Assembly (NCBI GenBank): GCA_020072815.1
Contig: JAIQGE010000012.1
Coordinates: forward strand, 62,001 to 126,000
DNA: 64,000 nucleotides
Direction of reading: 5' to 3'
Origin: Terriglobia bacterium
GTDB taxonomy: Bacteria > Acidobacteriota > Terriglobia > Terriglobales > Acidobacteriaceae
The notes under the pieces are model-generated. The model was not told the DNA's origin, ran no database searches, and worked only from the letters and a program-made list of their open reading frames with translations. Below are positions 8,651-17,075 of this stretch, piece after piece. The stretch's first letter is position 1; each line of letters begins with the position of its first letter. Position numbers and translations under genes: made by a program.

Positions 8651-10636
8651 ATGAGCAAAAGATTTGAAAACAAGGCGGTGGACCGGGATTGGCTGAATAC
8701 CAATTTCCCCTGCATGATGGCATGTCCGGCGCACACCAACGCCGGGCGCTACGTCGCCCTGATTGCCGAAGGCCGCTTTGAAGAAGCTTATCGCTTCGCG
8801 CGCGATCCCAATCCCCTGGCCAGCATTTGCGGCCGCGTGTGCGCGCACCCTTGCGAGACGGCTTGCCGCCGCGGTGAAATTGACCGGCCCATCCAGATTC
8901 GCGCACTCAAGCGCTTTCTTACCGAACGCCATGGGCCGGAATCCAGAAACTTCAAAGCGTCTTCCGTTGAACCGCTTCCCAAGCTTGGATTAAAGGTCGC
9001 AGTCATTGGGGCAGGTCCCGTCGGGCTTTCTGCCGCCCACGACCTGGCGCTGATGGGCTACTCGGTCACCATCTTTGAAGCGGCCGCGGTCCCCGGTGGC
9101 ATGTTGTATCTCGGAATCCCGGAATATCGCCTGCCGCGCGACGTGGTGGAAGCGCAAGTCCGCGAGATTCTTGAGACCGGTGACGTCACTCTGAAGCTGA
9201 ATCAGCGCGCCGGCAAAGATTTTTCCATCGAAGAACTTCGGTCGCAGGGCTTCGACGCCGTGCTCATCGCGGTGGGCGCGCACCGCAGCCGCGATCTTTC
9301 CATCCCCGGCGTTGACCTCGACGGCGTCTACAAAGGCATTGATTTTCTGCTCAACGTGAACCTGGGCTACAAGTTCACCATCGGCAAGAAAGTTGTGGTG
9401 ATCGGCGGCGGCAACGTGGCCATGGACGTGGCACGCTCGGCGGCGCGTGAAGTTGTCCGCCAGCATGAAGCGCAGAGTCCCGGCGCCCGGAACGTAGGCC
9501 CTGAGACACCCAGTGAAGACTGGGAGAAAAACGTCACCACGGTAGCCACCAACGAAATGGTGGATATCTCGCTTTCCGCGCTGCGCTTGGGCGCCAGTGA
9601 AGTCAACATCGTTTGCATTGAGCGTCGCAACGAGATGCCGGCAGCTCTGGAAGAAATTGAGGAAGCTGAAACCGAAGGCGTCATCATTCATGCCGGGCAA
9701 GGCCCCAGCCGAGTGATCGGCCAAAACGGCCGCGTGACAGCGCTTGAAACCGTCCGCACGGCGCGCGTGTTCGACGAAAACGGCCGATTCAATCCTCAGT
9801 TTGAACCCGGCAGCGAGTCCCTGGTGGAATGCGACACGGTCATTCTGGCCATCGGCCAGTCTCCCAACCTGGACTTCCTCGGTACGGACTCCAAAGTCGC
9901 CATCTCTCCTCGCGGTTTGATTTCTGTGGACCGCGAGAACCTGATGACTTCTGTCCCCGGCATCTTCGCCGGCGGCGACTGCGTCTTTGGCCCGCGCCTG
10001 ATCATTGACAGCGTTGCCGACGGCAAGCGTGCCGCCGTAGGCATTGACGAGTTTCTTCGCGGACAAAAACACGCTGACCCGGTGCTGGAAGTTGAAGTCC
10101 TGGACATGCACCAGATGATCACCAACTACATGGAGATTGCGCGGCACTCGGTCCCCATGGTGCCGCTGGAGCGGCGCACCGGCGTCACGGAAGTGGAAGT
10201 CGGATTTGATGAAGCCACCGCCGTCGAAGAAGCCCAGCGCTGCCTGCGCTGCTGGATCAATACCGTCTTTGAGGGCACGGAGGTTGACGGCTCGGAGTGC
10301 ATTCTCTGCGGCGGCTGCGTGGACGTTTGCCCGGAACAGTGCCTCCAGCTCGTCCCGCTGGAGCAATTGGAAATTCCCGAGCCCGTTTTAGCCTACTTGG
10401 GCCAAAACGAAGCAGCCTACGGAGTTGAACTGCGCGGCGTTACGCCGCAGGAATTATCCGAAGGGCCGATGGTCGGCGCCGTGATGGTGAAAGACGAGAC
10501 GCGCTGCATCCGCTGCGGCTTGTGCGCCATGCGCTGTCCGGTAAAGGAAATCACCATGGAAGCTTTCCATTTCAAGTCCGCCGAAAGCACTGGCCTGATT
10601 CCCATTCAGTCTTTCGATTTGAGGAGCAAATCATGA
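8651..10636 (+). CDS. GltD-like FAD/NAD(P) oxidoreductase with ferredoxin domain
   Basis: The 661-residue product resembles the small subunit of glutamate synthase and related flavoproteins. The N-terminus has cysteine sets for iron-sulfur clusters (FPCMMACPAH; ICGRVCAHPCETACRRGE). A first dinucleotide fold (GAGPVGLSAAHDL, about residue 118) should bind FAD, and a second (GGGNVAMDVARSA, about residue 255) NAD(P)H. The C-terminal 120 residues hold two ferredoxin-type 4Fe-4S motifs (CILCGGCVDVCPEQC and CIRCGLCAMRCP). No large glutamate synthase subunit is nearby. Its stop overlaps the Rieske start by ATGA, which indicates translational coupling. It may pass electrons between NAD(P)H and the Rieske/cytochrome b complex, but this link is inferred from position. 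Confidence 0.9.
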   Translation: MSKRFENKAVDRDWLNTNFPCMMACPAHTNAGRYVALIAEGRFEEAYRFARDPNPLASICGRVCAHPCETACRRGEIDRPIQIRALKRFLTERHGPESRNFKASSVEPLPKLGLKVAVIGAGPVGLSAAHDLALMGYSVTIFEAAAVPGGMLYLGIPEYRLPRDVVEAQVREILETGDVTLKLNQRAGKDFSIEELRSQGFDAVLIAVGAHRSRDLSIPGVDLDGVYKGIDFLLNVNLGYKFTIGKKVVVIGGGNVAMDVARSAAREVVRQHEAQSPGARNVGPETPSEDWEKNVTTVATNEMVDISLSALRLGASEVNIVCIERRNEMPAALEEIEEAETEGVIIHAGQGPSRVIGQNGRVTALETVRTARVFDENGRFNPQFEPGSESLVECDTVILAIGQSPNLDFLGTDSKVAISPRGLISVDRENLMTSVPGIFAGGDCVFGPRLIIDSVADGKRAAVGIDEFLRGQKHADPVLEVEVLDMHQMITNYMEIARHSVPMVPLERRTGVTEVEVGFDEATAVEEAQRCLRCWINTVFEGTEVDGSECILCGGCVDVCPEQCLQLVPLEQLEIPEPVLAYLGQNEAAYGVELRGVTPQELSEGPMVGAVMVKDETRCIRCGLCAMRCPVKEITMEAFHFKSAESTGLIPIQSFDLRSKS

Positions 10637-11160
10637 GCGACCCCAAAGACCAAACTCCTGGCGTCGCGCCCCACGGCGCCCCAGCGGCTGAAGACGCGAA
10701 AGACGCCAGCCGCCGCGACTTCCTCACCAAGCTGGGTGTTGGATCCCTGCTGGTCGCCGGAGCCGGCACCGGCTTGTTCACCTACGAATACTTCTCGCCC
10801 AACGTGCTGTTTGAAGCACCGCCCATCGTCAAGGCCGGCAAACCTGACCAGTTCCCTGCTGGCAGCGTTACGCTCGATCCGGCCAGCGGCATTTATCTCA
10901 TCAACAGCGCCAAGGGCTTTTACGCTCTGGGCGCCGTCTGCACGCACCTGGGTTGCCTCACCGCGTGGAAGCCGGAGCTCGGCACGGACGGATTGATCGC
11001 GTGTCCTTGCCACGGCAGCCGCTTCAATCGTGACGGCATCAAGGTCGCCGGACCCGCGCCGCAGCCGCTGCCCCGCCTGAAAGTCTGGCTGGCCGAAGAC
11101 GGCTACCTCATGGTTGACCGCTCCACCACCCTGAAAGCCGAGGAGTTCGTAAAAGCATAG
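10633..11160 (+). CDS. Rieske iron-sulfur protein of a cytochrome bc/b6f-type complex
   Basis: The 175-residue product has a twin-arginine-like N-terminus ([10 protein letters not shown], residues 26-35) and one transmembrane anchor. The soluble domain carries both cluster boxes: CTHLGC gives ligands Cys103 and His105, and CPCHGSRF gives Cys124 and His127, with Cys108 and Cys126 able to form the usual disulfide. It transfers electrons from quinol to the cytochrome c side of the complex at the outer face of the inner membrane. It overlaps the upstream flavoprotein by four bases and lies two bases before cytochrome b. Confidence 0.95.
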   Translation: MSDPKDQTPGVAPHGAPAAEDAKDASRRDFLTKLGVGSLLVAGAGTGLFTYEYFSPNVLFEAPPIVKAGKPDQFPAGSVTLDPASGIYLINSAKGFYALGAVCTHLGCLTAWKPELGTDGLIACPCHGSRFNRDGIKVAGPAPQPLPRLKVWLAEDGYLMVDRSTTLKAEEFVKA

Positions 11161-11162
11161 CC

Positions 11163-11903
11163 ATGGCCACATTGATCAAAGATGAATTTGAACGCATCAG
11201 GAACTCTGAAGTCTGGCGCACCATTTTCCGCAGTGGCGCCGGCTCCAGCAACCTGCACCGCTCGCAGGCCGTTCAGCAGAACGTGTTCCTGCATCTCTTC
11301 TCGGTCAAGATCCGCTCGCGCGCGCTGGAGTTCAGCCCCACCTGGTACCTGGGCGCGCTGACGCTGAGCACATTCCTGGTGCTGATCGCCACTGGCATAC
11401 TGCTGATGTTTTACTACCACCCTTCAGTTCCGCAGGCTTACAACGACATGAAGGACCTGCAGTTCGTGGTGGCTTCCGGCGTTTTTCTGCGCAACCTGCA
11501 TCGCTGGGCCGCGCACGCCATGGTCTTTCTGGTCTTCGCCCACATGTTCAAAGTTTTCTACCGCGGAGCGTACCGTCCGCCGCGGCAGTTCAACTGGGTG
11601 ATCGGCATCTTCCTGCTGTTGGCCACGTTGCTTCTCAGCTACACCGGTTACCTGCTGCCCTGGGACCAGTTGGCATACTGGGCGGTCACCGTGGGATCGA
11701 ACATCGCCAAGGCCGTGCCGGTGATGGGAAAACACATTCGGTTCCTGATGCTGGGCGGCAATGAAGTCAACGCCAACGCGCTGCTGCGCTTTTACGTGTT
11801 GCACTGCGTGATCCTGCCGCTGGCGGCGCTTCTGCTGGTGGCTGTGCACTTCTGGCGCATCCGCAAGGACGGCGGACTGTACGTTCCGGAGACAAAATCA
11901 TGA
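11163..11903 (+). CDS. Cytochrome b6-like subunit (N-terminal half of cytochrome b)
   Basis: The 246-residue membrane protein has four hydrophobic helices. Helix B holds a His pair spaced by 13 residues ([19 protein letters not shown]). Helix D holds a pair spaced by 14 ([18 protein letters not shown]), the spacing of b6-type rather than mitochondrial-type cytochrome b. [14 protein letters not shown] matches the conserved b6 loop. It carries the two b haems of the quinol-oxidising complex. The C-terminal half is a separate gene overlapping by four bases (ATGA at 11900), again as in b6f complexes. About 40 residues before helix A are extra. Confidence 0.95.
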   Translation: MATLIKDEFERIRNSEVWRTIFRSGAGSSNLHRSQAVQQNVFLHLFSVKIRSRALEFSPTWYLGALTLSTFLVLIATGILLMFYYHPSVPQAYNDMKDLQFVVASGVFLRNLHRWAAHAMVFLVFAHMFKVFYRGAYRPPRQFNWVIGIFLLLATLLLSYTGYLLPWDQLAYWAVTVGSNIAKAVPVMGKHIRFLMLGGNEVNANALLRFYVLHCVILPLAALLLVAVHFWRIRKDGGLYVPETKS

Positions 11904-12658
11904 GCGACACGCCCAAGCTGCAAGCTGAAGTTCAGTCTGACGTGCGCAAAAACCCGCGCCGCGTGGCCTTCATTCTGCGGCGTACCTCACCGCACGTCCG
12001 CGCGCAGGACGATGACCGCGTGATGACCCACCCCACGGCGCTGGTCCGTTTCCTGGTGGCGCTGGAAGTTGCATTTCTGGCGCTGGTATGGGTGTCACTG
12101 GTCTGGAACGCACCGCTCGAAGGCATCGCCGACCCCATGCACACGCCGAACCCAGCGAAAGCGCCATGGTATTTTCTGGGGTTGCAGGAGTTGCTGCATT
12201 ACTTTCCGCCTTTTGTCGCCGGCGTGTTGATTCCCGGCATGGTGGTGGGCGCGCTGATCGTGATCCCGTATTTCAACATCAACATTGAAGGCCAGAGCAT
12301 CTGGACCAATCGCAGCCAGCGCGCACGCATCATCGGCGGCGTGCTGGGATTTGCCGCGCTCATCTTCCTATTGTTTGACCTGAAGCAGATCCTTTACCCC
12401 TCAGAAGCCGTACCCATGGTGGACCGCCTGCTGGACATGATCGTCCCCATGGTCCCCACCGTGTTGGTCGGAGGCGCGCTGCTGCTTTCGTCAACGTACT
12501 CCGCGGAATCGCCCAAACCGTTGCAACGCTGGTTGTTTGGCCGCCCGCTCTACTTCTGGATCATGACCTGGTTCCTAGTGGAGTTGATCGTGCTCACCGC
12601 CGTGGGAACGTTTTTCCGTGGTCCGGGATGGTCCTGGGTATGGCCCTGGCAATTATGA
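11900..12658 (+). CDS. Subunit IV-like C-terminal half of cytochrome b
   Basis: The 252-residue product has a soluble N-terminal extension of about 50 residues followed by helices E, F and G and further hydrophobic segments, making it longer than plant or cyanobacterial subunit IV (about 160 residues). The quinol-site motif normally read PEWY is APWYF here ([20 protein letters not shown]), so the catalytic Glu is replaced by Ala. This variant is known in several multihaem-linked bc complexes. It overlaps the b6-like gene by ATGA and must be co-translated. Together with the Rieske and octahaem proteins it forms the membrane core of the complex. Confidence 0.92.
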   Translation: MSDTPKLQAEVQSDVRKNPRRVAFILRRTSPHVRAQDDDRVMTHPTALVRFLVALEVAFLALVWVSLVWNAPLEGIADPMHTPNPAKAPWYFLGLQELLHYFPPFVAGVLIPGMVVGALIVIPYFNINIEGQSIWTNRSQRARIIGGVLGFAALIFLLFDLKQILYPSEAVPMVDRLLDMIVPMVPTVLVGGALLLSSTYSAESPKPLQRWLFGRPLYFWIMTWFLVELIVLTAVGTFFRGPGWSWVWPWQL

Positions 12659-12716
12659 AGAGGAAATTTGCGATGCAGCATGAAGGCGTACCAAGAAAGA
12701 GGATGGAGAAGCCCCT

Positions 12717-14759
12717 GTGAACGATGACAACAAGCCCGCTCCGCTGCGCAGCCGGCCTCTACTGCGTGAACTCATGGCCTTTGGCGTGGTCAGCGCGCTG
12801 CTGCTGATCTCGCTGGCCATTGCGCCCAGCAAGAATTATTTCAGTGACTGGCGCGGTTATCAGCATTCCTACTTGAAGATCGCCGGGGAAAAACAAAGCG
12901 GCACGCTGGTGCGCAGCTTCCAGAGCGGAATCCGCCAGACGTGGATCGCCAAACTGGGCGTGGTGGACCGCTGTGAAACCTGCCATGTAAACCTGAACGG
13001 CGCGCTGGTTGGGCCTTTGGGGCAGCCGTTCCACAAGCATCCCGCCGTGCCGCACGATCTCACCGAATTTGGCTGCACTCTTTGTCATCGTGGACAGGGC
13101 GCGGCAACTTCGGTAGAAGAGGCCCACTATGCGACGGAGGCCTGGGAGCAGCCTTTACTTCCCGCTCGCTACCTGGAATCTGGATGCGGACAATGTCACC
13201 TGGGCAATCTGGAAGGGACGCCTCGCCTGAACGAAGGACGCAAGCTGCTTTCCACCATGGGTTGCGTGCACTGCCACAACGTAACCCAGCCGGACGGCAA
13301 TATCCTGAAAGCGGATGACGATCCTCCATCGCTGGCGAACGTGGCTGACAAGACGAGCCGCGAATGGATTTACGCCTGGATCAAGAACCCGCAAGCCTAC
13401 GCAGCCCAGGCCACCATGCCTAACTTCCAGCTCAGCGACTCAGACGCGACTGACATTTCTGCTTTCCTGATCGCGCAGAGCAAGCCCTTGCCCGGAGCCG
13501 GCGCGCAGAAGGCTCTGCCGAGCGTGAGTCCGGAAGCTGCTACCGAGGCCGCGTCGCTTTACGGCGCTTCCTTCTGTTCTTCGTGCCATGCCGTACAGAA
13601 CGCCGCGGGCAATCTGGTTGGCGGGACCCTGGGGCCGGAGCTGACGCGCGTCGGCAGCAAAGTAAACGCTGAGTGGCTCCGCCGCTGGCTCAACAACCCG
13701 CATGACTACGATCCGGGCACGCTCATGCCGCACTACCGCTTTGACGACAAGCAAATTGCGCTGCTCTCCAGCTTCCTGCTGGCCAAGAAAGACGACGACT
13801 TCATTTCCAAGACGGCCTTACCGCCGGCCGACGCCAACAGCATCGCCCGCGGCAAGAAGCTGGTCACGGAAAGCGGATGCGCGGCGTGCCATCAGATCAA
13901 CGGGGTAAACCCGCCGCAGAACTTTGCGCCGTCGCTGGAACGCGTGGGCAGCCGCGCGCTCGCGCAAGTGGTCTTTGCGAAGGGCATGAAGCATACACTG
14001 CCGGACTACATCGCTGCCAAGATTCGAGATCCTCGTTCCTTCGGCGCTGCCCTGAAAATGCCCAAGTTCACCCTCACCGGCGAACAAATGGACGCTCTCA
14101 CCACAGCGCTTCTCGCGCAAACCGACCGCGCTGCCGGACTACCGCGCGAGTTGATCACCTCCGCTGAGCGCGGGACCAACTATCACGCCGGCGGCGAAGC
14201 GGGCCGCCTGATGGAAGACCTGCGCTGCCTGAGCTGCCATGCCATCAACGGCAACGGTGGCGACATGGCGCCGGACCTTACGCGCGAAGGCGGGGCCGTA
14301 CAGCGCGCCTGGCTGGAAGAATTCCTCAAGAACCCCAACACGTTGCGTCCGGCACTCATCCGTCGCATGCCTAAGTTCAATCTCACGCCGGCGGAGATCA
14401 AAACGCTTTCGGACTACATCCAGGTCGCGTATCAGCCCCCAGGCTTCGATTCATCAGCCCTGGACCAACGCACTTTGAACGCCGACGCAGCCGCGCGCGG
14501 CAAACAGTTGTTTTATTCCAAATACGGATGCAACTCCTGCCACATCGCCGACTACAAGAATGACAAAGGCTACGTTGGACCGGCGCTGGTCAGCGTTGGC
14601 AAACGCCTGACGCCGATTTGGACATATAAATGGTTGAAAGACCCTGGCGGCCTCCGTCCCGGAACGCTGATGCCTAACTTTGCTTTGCAGGACAACGAGG
14701 CCCGCGATCTCACGGCGTTTCTCATGACATTGAAGGCCACGCAGGGAGGTGGCAAATGA
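12717..14759 (+). CDS. Membrane-anchored octahaem c-type cytochrome of the bc complex
   Basis: The 680-residue product begins at GTG behind GGAGAA; no in-frame ATG exists just upstream. One N-terminal transmembrane helix (residues 14-33) anchors a chain of cytochrome c domains. Eight CxxCH motifs occur in order: CETCH, CTLCH, CGQCH, CVHCH, CSSCH, CAACH, CLSCH and CNSCH. Several domains carry Met residues in MPNF/MPHY/MPKF contexts suitable as distal ligands (LMPNFALQDNEARDLTAFL is typical class I). It replaces the single cytochrome c1 or f of canonical complexes and would accept electrons from the Rieske protein. It overlaps the following lipoprotein gene by four bases. Confidence 0.93.
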   Translation: MNDDNKPAPLRSRPLLRELMAFGVVSALLLISLAIAPSKNYFSDWRGYQHSYLKIAGEKQSGTLVRSFQSGIRQTWIAKLGVVDRCETCHVNLNGALVGPLGQPFHKHPAVPHDLTEFGCTLCHRGQGAATSVEEAHYATEAWEQPLLPARYLESGCGQCHLGNLEGTPRLNEGRKLLSTMGCVHCHNVTQPDGNILKADDDPPSLANVADKTSREWIYAWIKNPQAYAAQATMPNFQLSDSDATDISAFLIAQSKPLPGAGAQKALPSVSPEAATEAASLYGASFCSSCHAVQNAAGNLVGGTLGPELTRVGSKVNAEWLRRWLNNPHDYDPGTLMPHYRFDDKQIALLSSFLLAKKDDDFISKTALPPADANSIARGKKLVTESGCAACHQINGVNPPQNFAPSLERVGSRALAQVVFAKGMKHTLPDYIAAKIRDPRSFGAALKMPKFTLTGEQMDALTTALLAQTDRAAGLPRELITSAERGTNYHAGGEAGRLMEDLRCLSCHAINGNGGDMAPDLTREGGAVQRAWLEEFLKNPNTLRPALIRRMPKFNLTPAEIKTLSDYIQVAYQPPGFDSSALDQRTLNADAAARGKQLFYSKYGCNSCHIADYKNDKGYVGPALVSVGKRLTPIWTYKWLKDPGGLRPGTLMPNFALQDNEARDLTAFLMTLKATQGGGK

Positions 14760-15472
14760 AGGTCCTGGGCATTACAGTAGCTGCCATGGCAATCTTCCTG
14801 GCAGGATGCAAGCGGTCAACATCACCCGTGTTGCAGCCTGCGAAATACGGCGTGAAAATCACGGAAGTCAGCGGCAGCAAACAGTTGGCGCAAGTCGGGT
14901 CAGCACTGCCGCAGCCGGTCGTCGTCCAGGTGAACGGAGCGGACGGCAATCCCGTGGCCGGCGCTCTGGTCACCTTTCACGGTGAAGGCGTGCAGTTCAC
15001 TCCGTCACAAGCGCTCAGCGATCCCAGCGGCCAGGTTACGGCGGCAGTGCAGTTGGGCTTCAGCGCCGGCGACTACCAGATCGTTGCGGAGACACCCAAA
15101 CCCGGCGGCGGCAGTGATACGCTCACTTTGCACGAGACGGCTCTGGGCTACGAACAAACGCTGGGCCAGGCCGTGAATGACAAATACTGCATTCGCTGCC
15201 ACAACAATGAATCCACGCCGGAGCGCGTTTCCAACTTTGACAATCTTTCTCCTGCGCCGCACTTCTTTACTGACGGCGCCACTCTGAACCGCATGTCAGA
15301 CGCGGACTTGATCAGCATCACTTCCCGCGGCGGAGCAGCGATGGGGAAATCGCCGCAAATGCCCGCGTACAGTTCCACGTTGACGCCGGCAGAACTGAAA
15401 GCAGTTGTGGCGTACATTCGCGCGGTCGCCGATCCGCCTTACCCATCCCCCGGAGCGAAATATGCCAAGTAA
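14756..15472 (+). CDS. Lipoprotein with Ig-like domain and C-terminal cytochrome c domain
   Basis: The 238-residue product begins with a lipoprotein signal (AAMAIFLAGCKR, lipobox Cys near residue 18). Residues 35-125 read as a bacterial Ig-like beta domain (VVVQVNGADGNPVAGALVTF, DPSGQVTAAVQLG). The last 100 residues form a cytochrome c domain with CIRCH and a probable Met ligand in SPQMPAY. The combination places one haem at the membrane surface next to the octahaem chain. Its start overlaps the octahaem stop (ATGA) and its end overlaps the next gene by 11 bases, so it is firmly inside the operon. Confidence 0.88.
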   Translation: MKVLGITVAAMAIFLAGCKRSTSPVLQPAKYGVKITEVSGSKQLAQVGSALPQPVVVQVNGADGNPVAGALVTFHGEGVQFTPSQALSDPSGQVTAAVQLGFSAGDYQIVAETPKPGGGSDTLTLHETALGYEQTLGQAVNDKYCIRCHNNESTPERVSNFDNLSPAPHFFTDGATLNRMSDADLISITSRGGAAMGKSPQMPAYSSTLTPAELKAVVAYIRAVADPPYPSPGAKYAK

Positions 15473-16751
15473 GCCCGTGTTCCGCGTGCTGGCGGTTGTT
15501 CTCCTCACCGGAATCTCTTGTTCGGCGCAAATCCTTTCTTTGGGCAAGGTCACTGATCCTGAGTGCCGCAACCTGCAACAGCAGTATGCTGACCAGTTGC
15601 AGCAAATCGCCGGGGACGCCTCCGCCATCCACTTTCCGTTTCCCTTCTATTTCAGCCAGACGCTGGATATTGACGAAGTCCGGCAGAAGCAATTGCCGCA
15701 AGGGTCCATCCACTTTGAGCGCGTGAACGGACAAATCGCCCTGGCCATCACCGGCAACTATTACATTTCGTATTCTGCTGAGGCGCTCACCAAGAACGCG
15801 CGGGCACACCGGACGTTCCAGGACGTGGTCCTGCCCATCCTGAAAGCCGCGGTCGCCCGGTCGGGACGCGCCATGCCTTTCGAGTCTTATGCTTTTGAAG
15901 TTTCCCACCATGTGCGCTCGAAAGTCCTCAAGGTGGGGACTGAAGGTCCGGAAAACCTGATGTTGTTCCTTCCCCGTCCGGTGGCGGACCGCCTGGCCCA
16001 GGCGAAGGACGTAGAAGGGCAACAGGCGGCGCTTCTCGACGGTGAGGCGTACGTCAACGGCGAACCTCTCACGCTTTGGCTTACCGGCGACGACGCGCCC
16101 GCTGACGTCCGCGACCGCTACCTGGCTCGTCACAGCCGCGACAAAAAGCCTGCAACGCTGGCTGCGGCTGAGCCTGCCGAACCGGGAACGCTGGTCAGCC
16201 CCCACCTGCTTCCTCAGTCAGACCTGTTGAGCAAAGTCCGTGACAGCAAGAACGCGCCGCACGATGTTTCATCTGTGGAGTTGGAGAAATTGCAGACCAT
16301 GCATGAGGCCAGCGTACGCAAACTGGTTGCCGACCTCAATGCCCAGGCGCATTTTGTGGACTATGCTCCTCCGGCGTTCGTCGCGTTCCATGACGGCGCG
16401 TATCTGCAGCTCAGCATGAACACGGACCTGGAGCAGCCGGCCGGCTCGTCGCAATATCGCATCGCCGCGCTGGCGTTTGATAATCACATTGCCCATCTGC
16501 TGCGCGCGGTTTCCAAGTATTTTCACGAAGGCGCGCGCTTTGATGGAATTAACTTCAGCACCACGGTCCATCAAGCGGCGCAGCCGGCGAGTTTGTCGGT
16601 TGAGTATGTGGTCCCGTTTGCGGCGCTGGTGTGTTACGAAAAGTACGATTGCACGGGACAGGAACTCATCAACCGCAGCATCGTCCTGATCAACGGAGAA
16701 CGGGTCACGCTTGATCTGCAGCGCGCAGAGGCAGATTACAACGGGAAATAG
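15462..16751 (+). CDS. Secreted protein of unknown function ending the cytochrome operon
   Basis: The 429-residue product starts at ATG 15462, overlapping the upstream gene by 11 bases; an earlier in-frame ATG (15405) would put 19 residues before the obvious signal peptide and is unlikely. Residues 1-22 (PVFRVLAVVLLTGISCSAQ) form a signal peptide. The rest has no haem motif, membrane helix or motif I recognise. It has a basic and acidic middle segment rich in Ala and Glu, and a C-terminal beta-rich part. By position it could be an accessory or assembly factor of the Rieske/cytochrome complex. Confidence 0.75.
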   Translation: MPSKPVFRVLAVVLLTGISCSAQILSLGKVTDPECRNLQQQYADQLQQIAGDASAIHFPFPFYFSQTLDIDEVRQKQLPQGSIHFERVNGQIALAITGNYYISYSAEALTKNARAHRTFQDVVLPILKAAVARSGRAMPFESYAFEVSHHVRSKVLKVGTEGPENLMLFLPRPVADRLAQAKDVEGQQAALLDGEAYVNGEPLTLWLTGDDAPADVRDRYLARHSRDKKPATLAAAEPAEPGTLVSPHLLPQSDLLSKVRDSKNAPHDVSSVELEKLQTMHEASVRKLVADLNAQAHFVDYAPPAFVAFHDGAYLQLSMNTDLEQPAGSSQYRIAALAFDNHIAHLLRAVSKYFHEGARFDGINFSTTVHQAAQPASLSVEYVVPFAALVCYEKYDCTGQELINRSIVLINGERVTLDLQRAEADYNGK

Positions 16752-16756
16752 AACAG

Positions 16757-16775
16757 GGGAACGAAATCCGTTCCC
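16757..16775 (+). terminator. Hairpin closing the cytochrome operon
   Basis: GGGAACG (16757-16763) pairs with CGTTCCC (16769-16775) around a five-base loop, beginning five bases after the stop codon. No T run follows, so it is a terminator-like or 3'-end protecting hairpin. Confidence 0.45.
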
Positions 16776-16814
16776 TCGCAAATCTGACCATTCGATGTAA
16801 GTGATTGAAAAGGT

Positions 16815-16891
<77 letters not shown>

Positions 16892-16896
16892 ACTTG

Positions 16897-16925
16897 ATAC
16901 TAACAGTGCAATTACGCACGGTCAA
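16897..16925 (-). promoter_or_regulatory. Promoter of tRNA-fMet
   Basis: On the minus strand TTGACC (16920-16925) is followed after 17 bases by TAGTAT (16897-16902). The expected start falls at about 16889-16891, the mature 5' end of the tRNA itself, so the transcript would have almost no leader. Confidence 0.6.
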
Positions 16926-17075
16926 ATTTGCGGAGCTTGATGAACATGCCATTCGCTCAAAGAACCAAGCAAGATGTCGCGCGGATCTGGCGCGCACCAG
17001 TTTGGTAGGCGCACATTGATGGCGCGCGGAATTCCCGCGAGATGGGTAGCTGCCGGCGAAAAGTGTCCCGATCTT

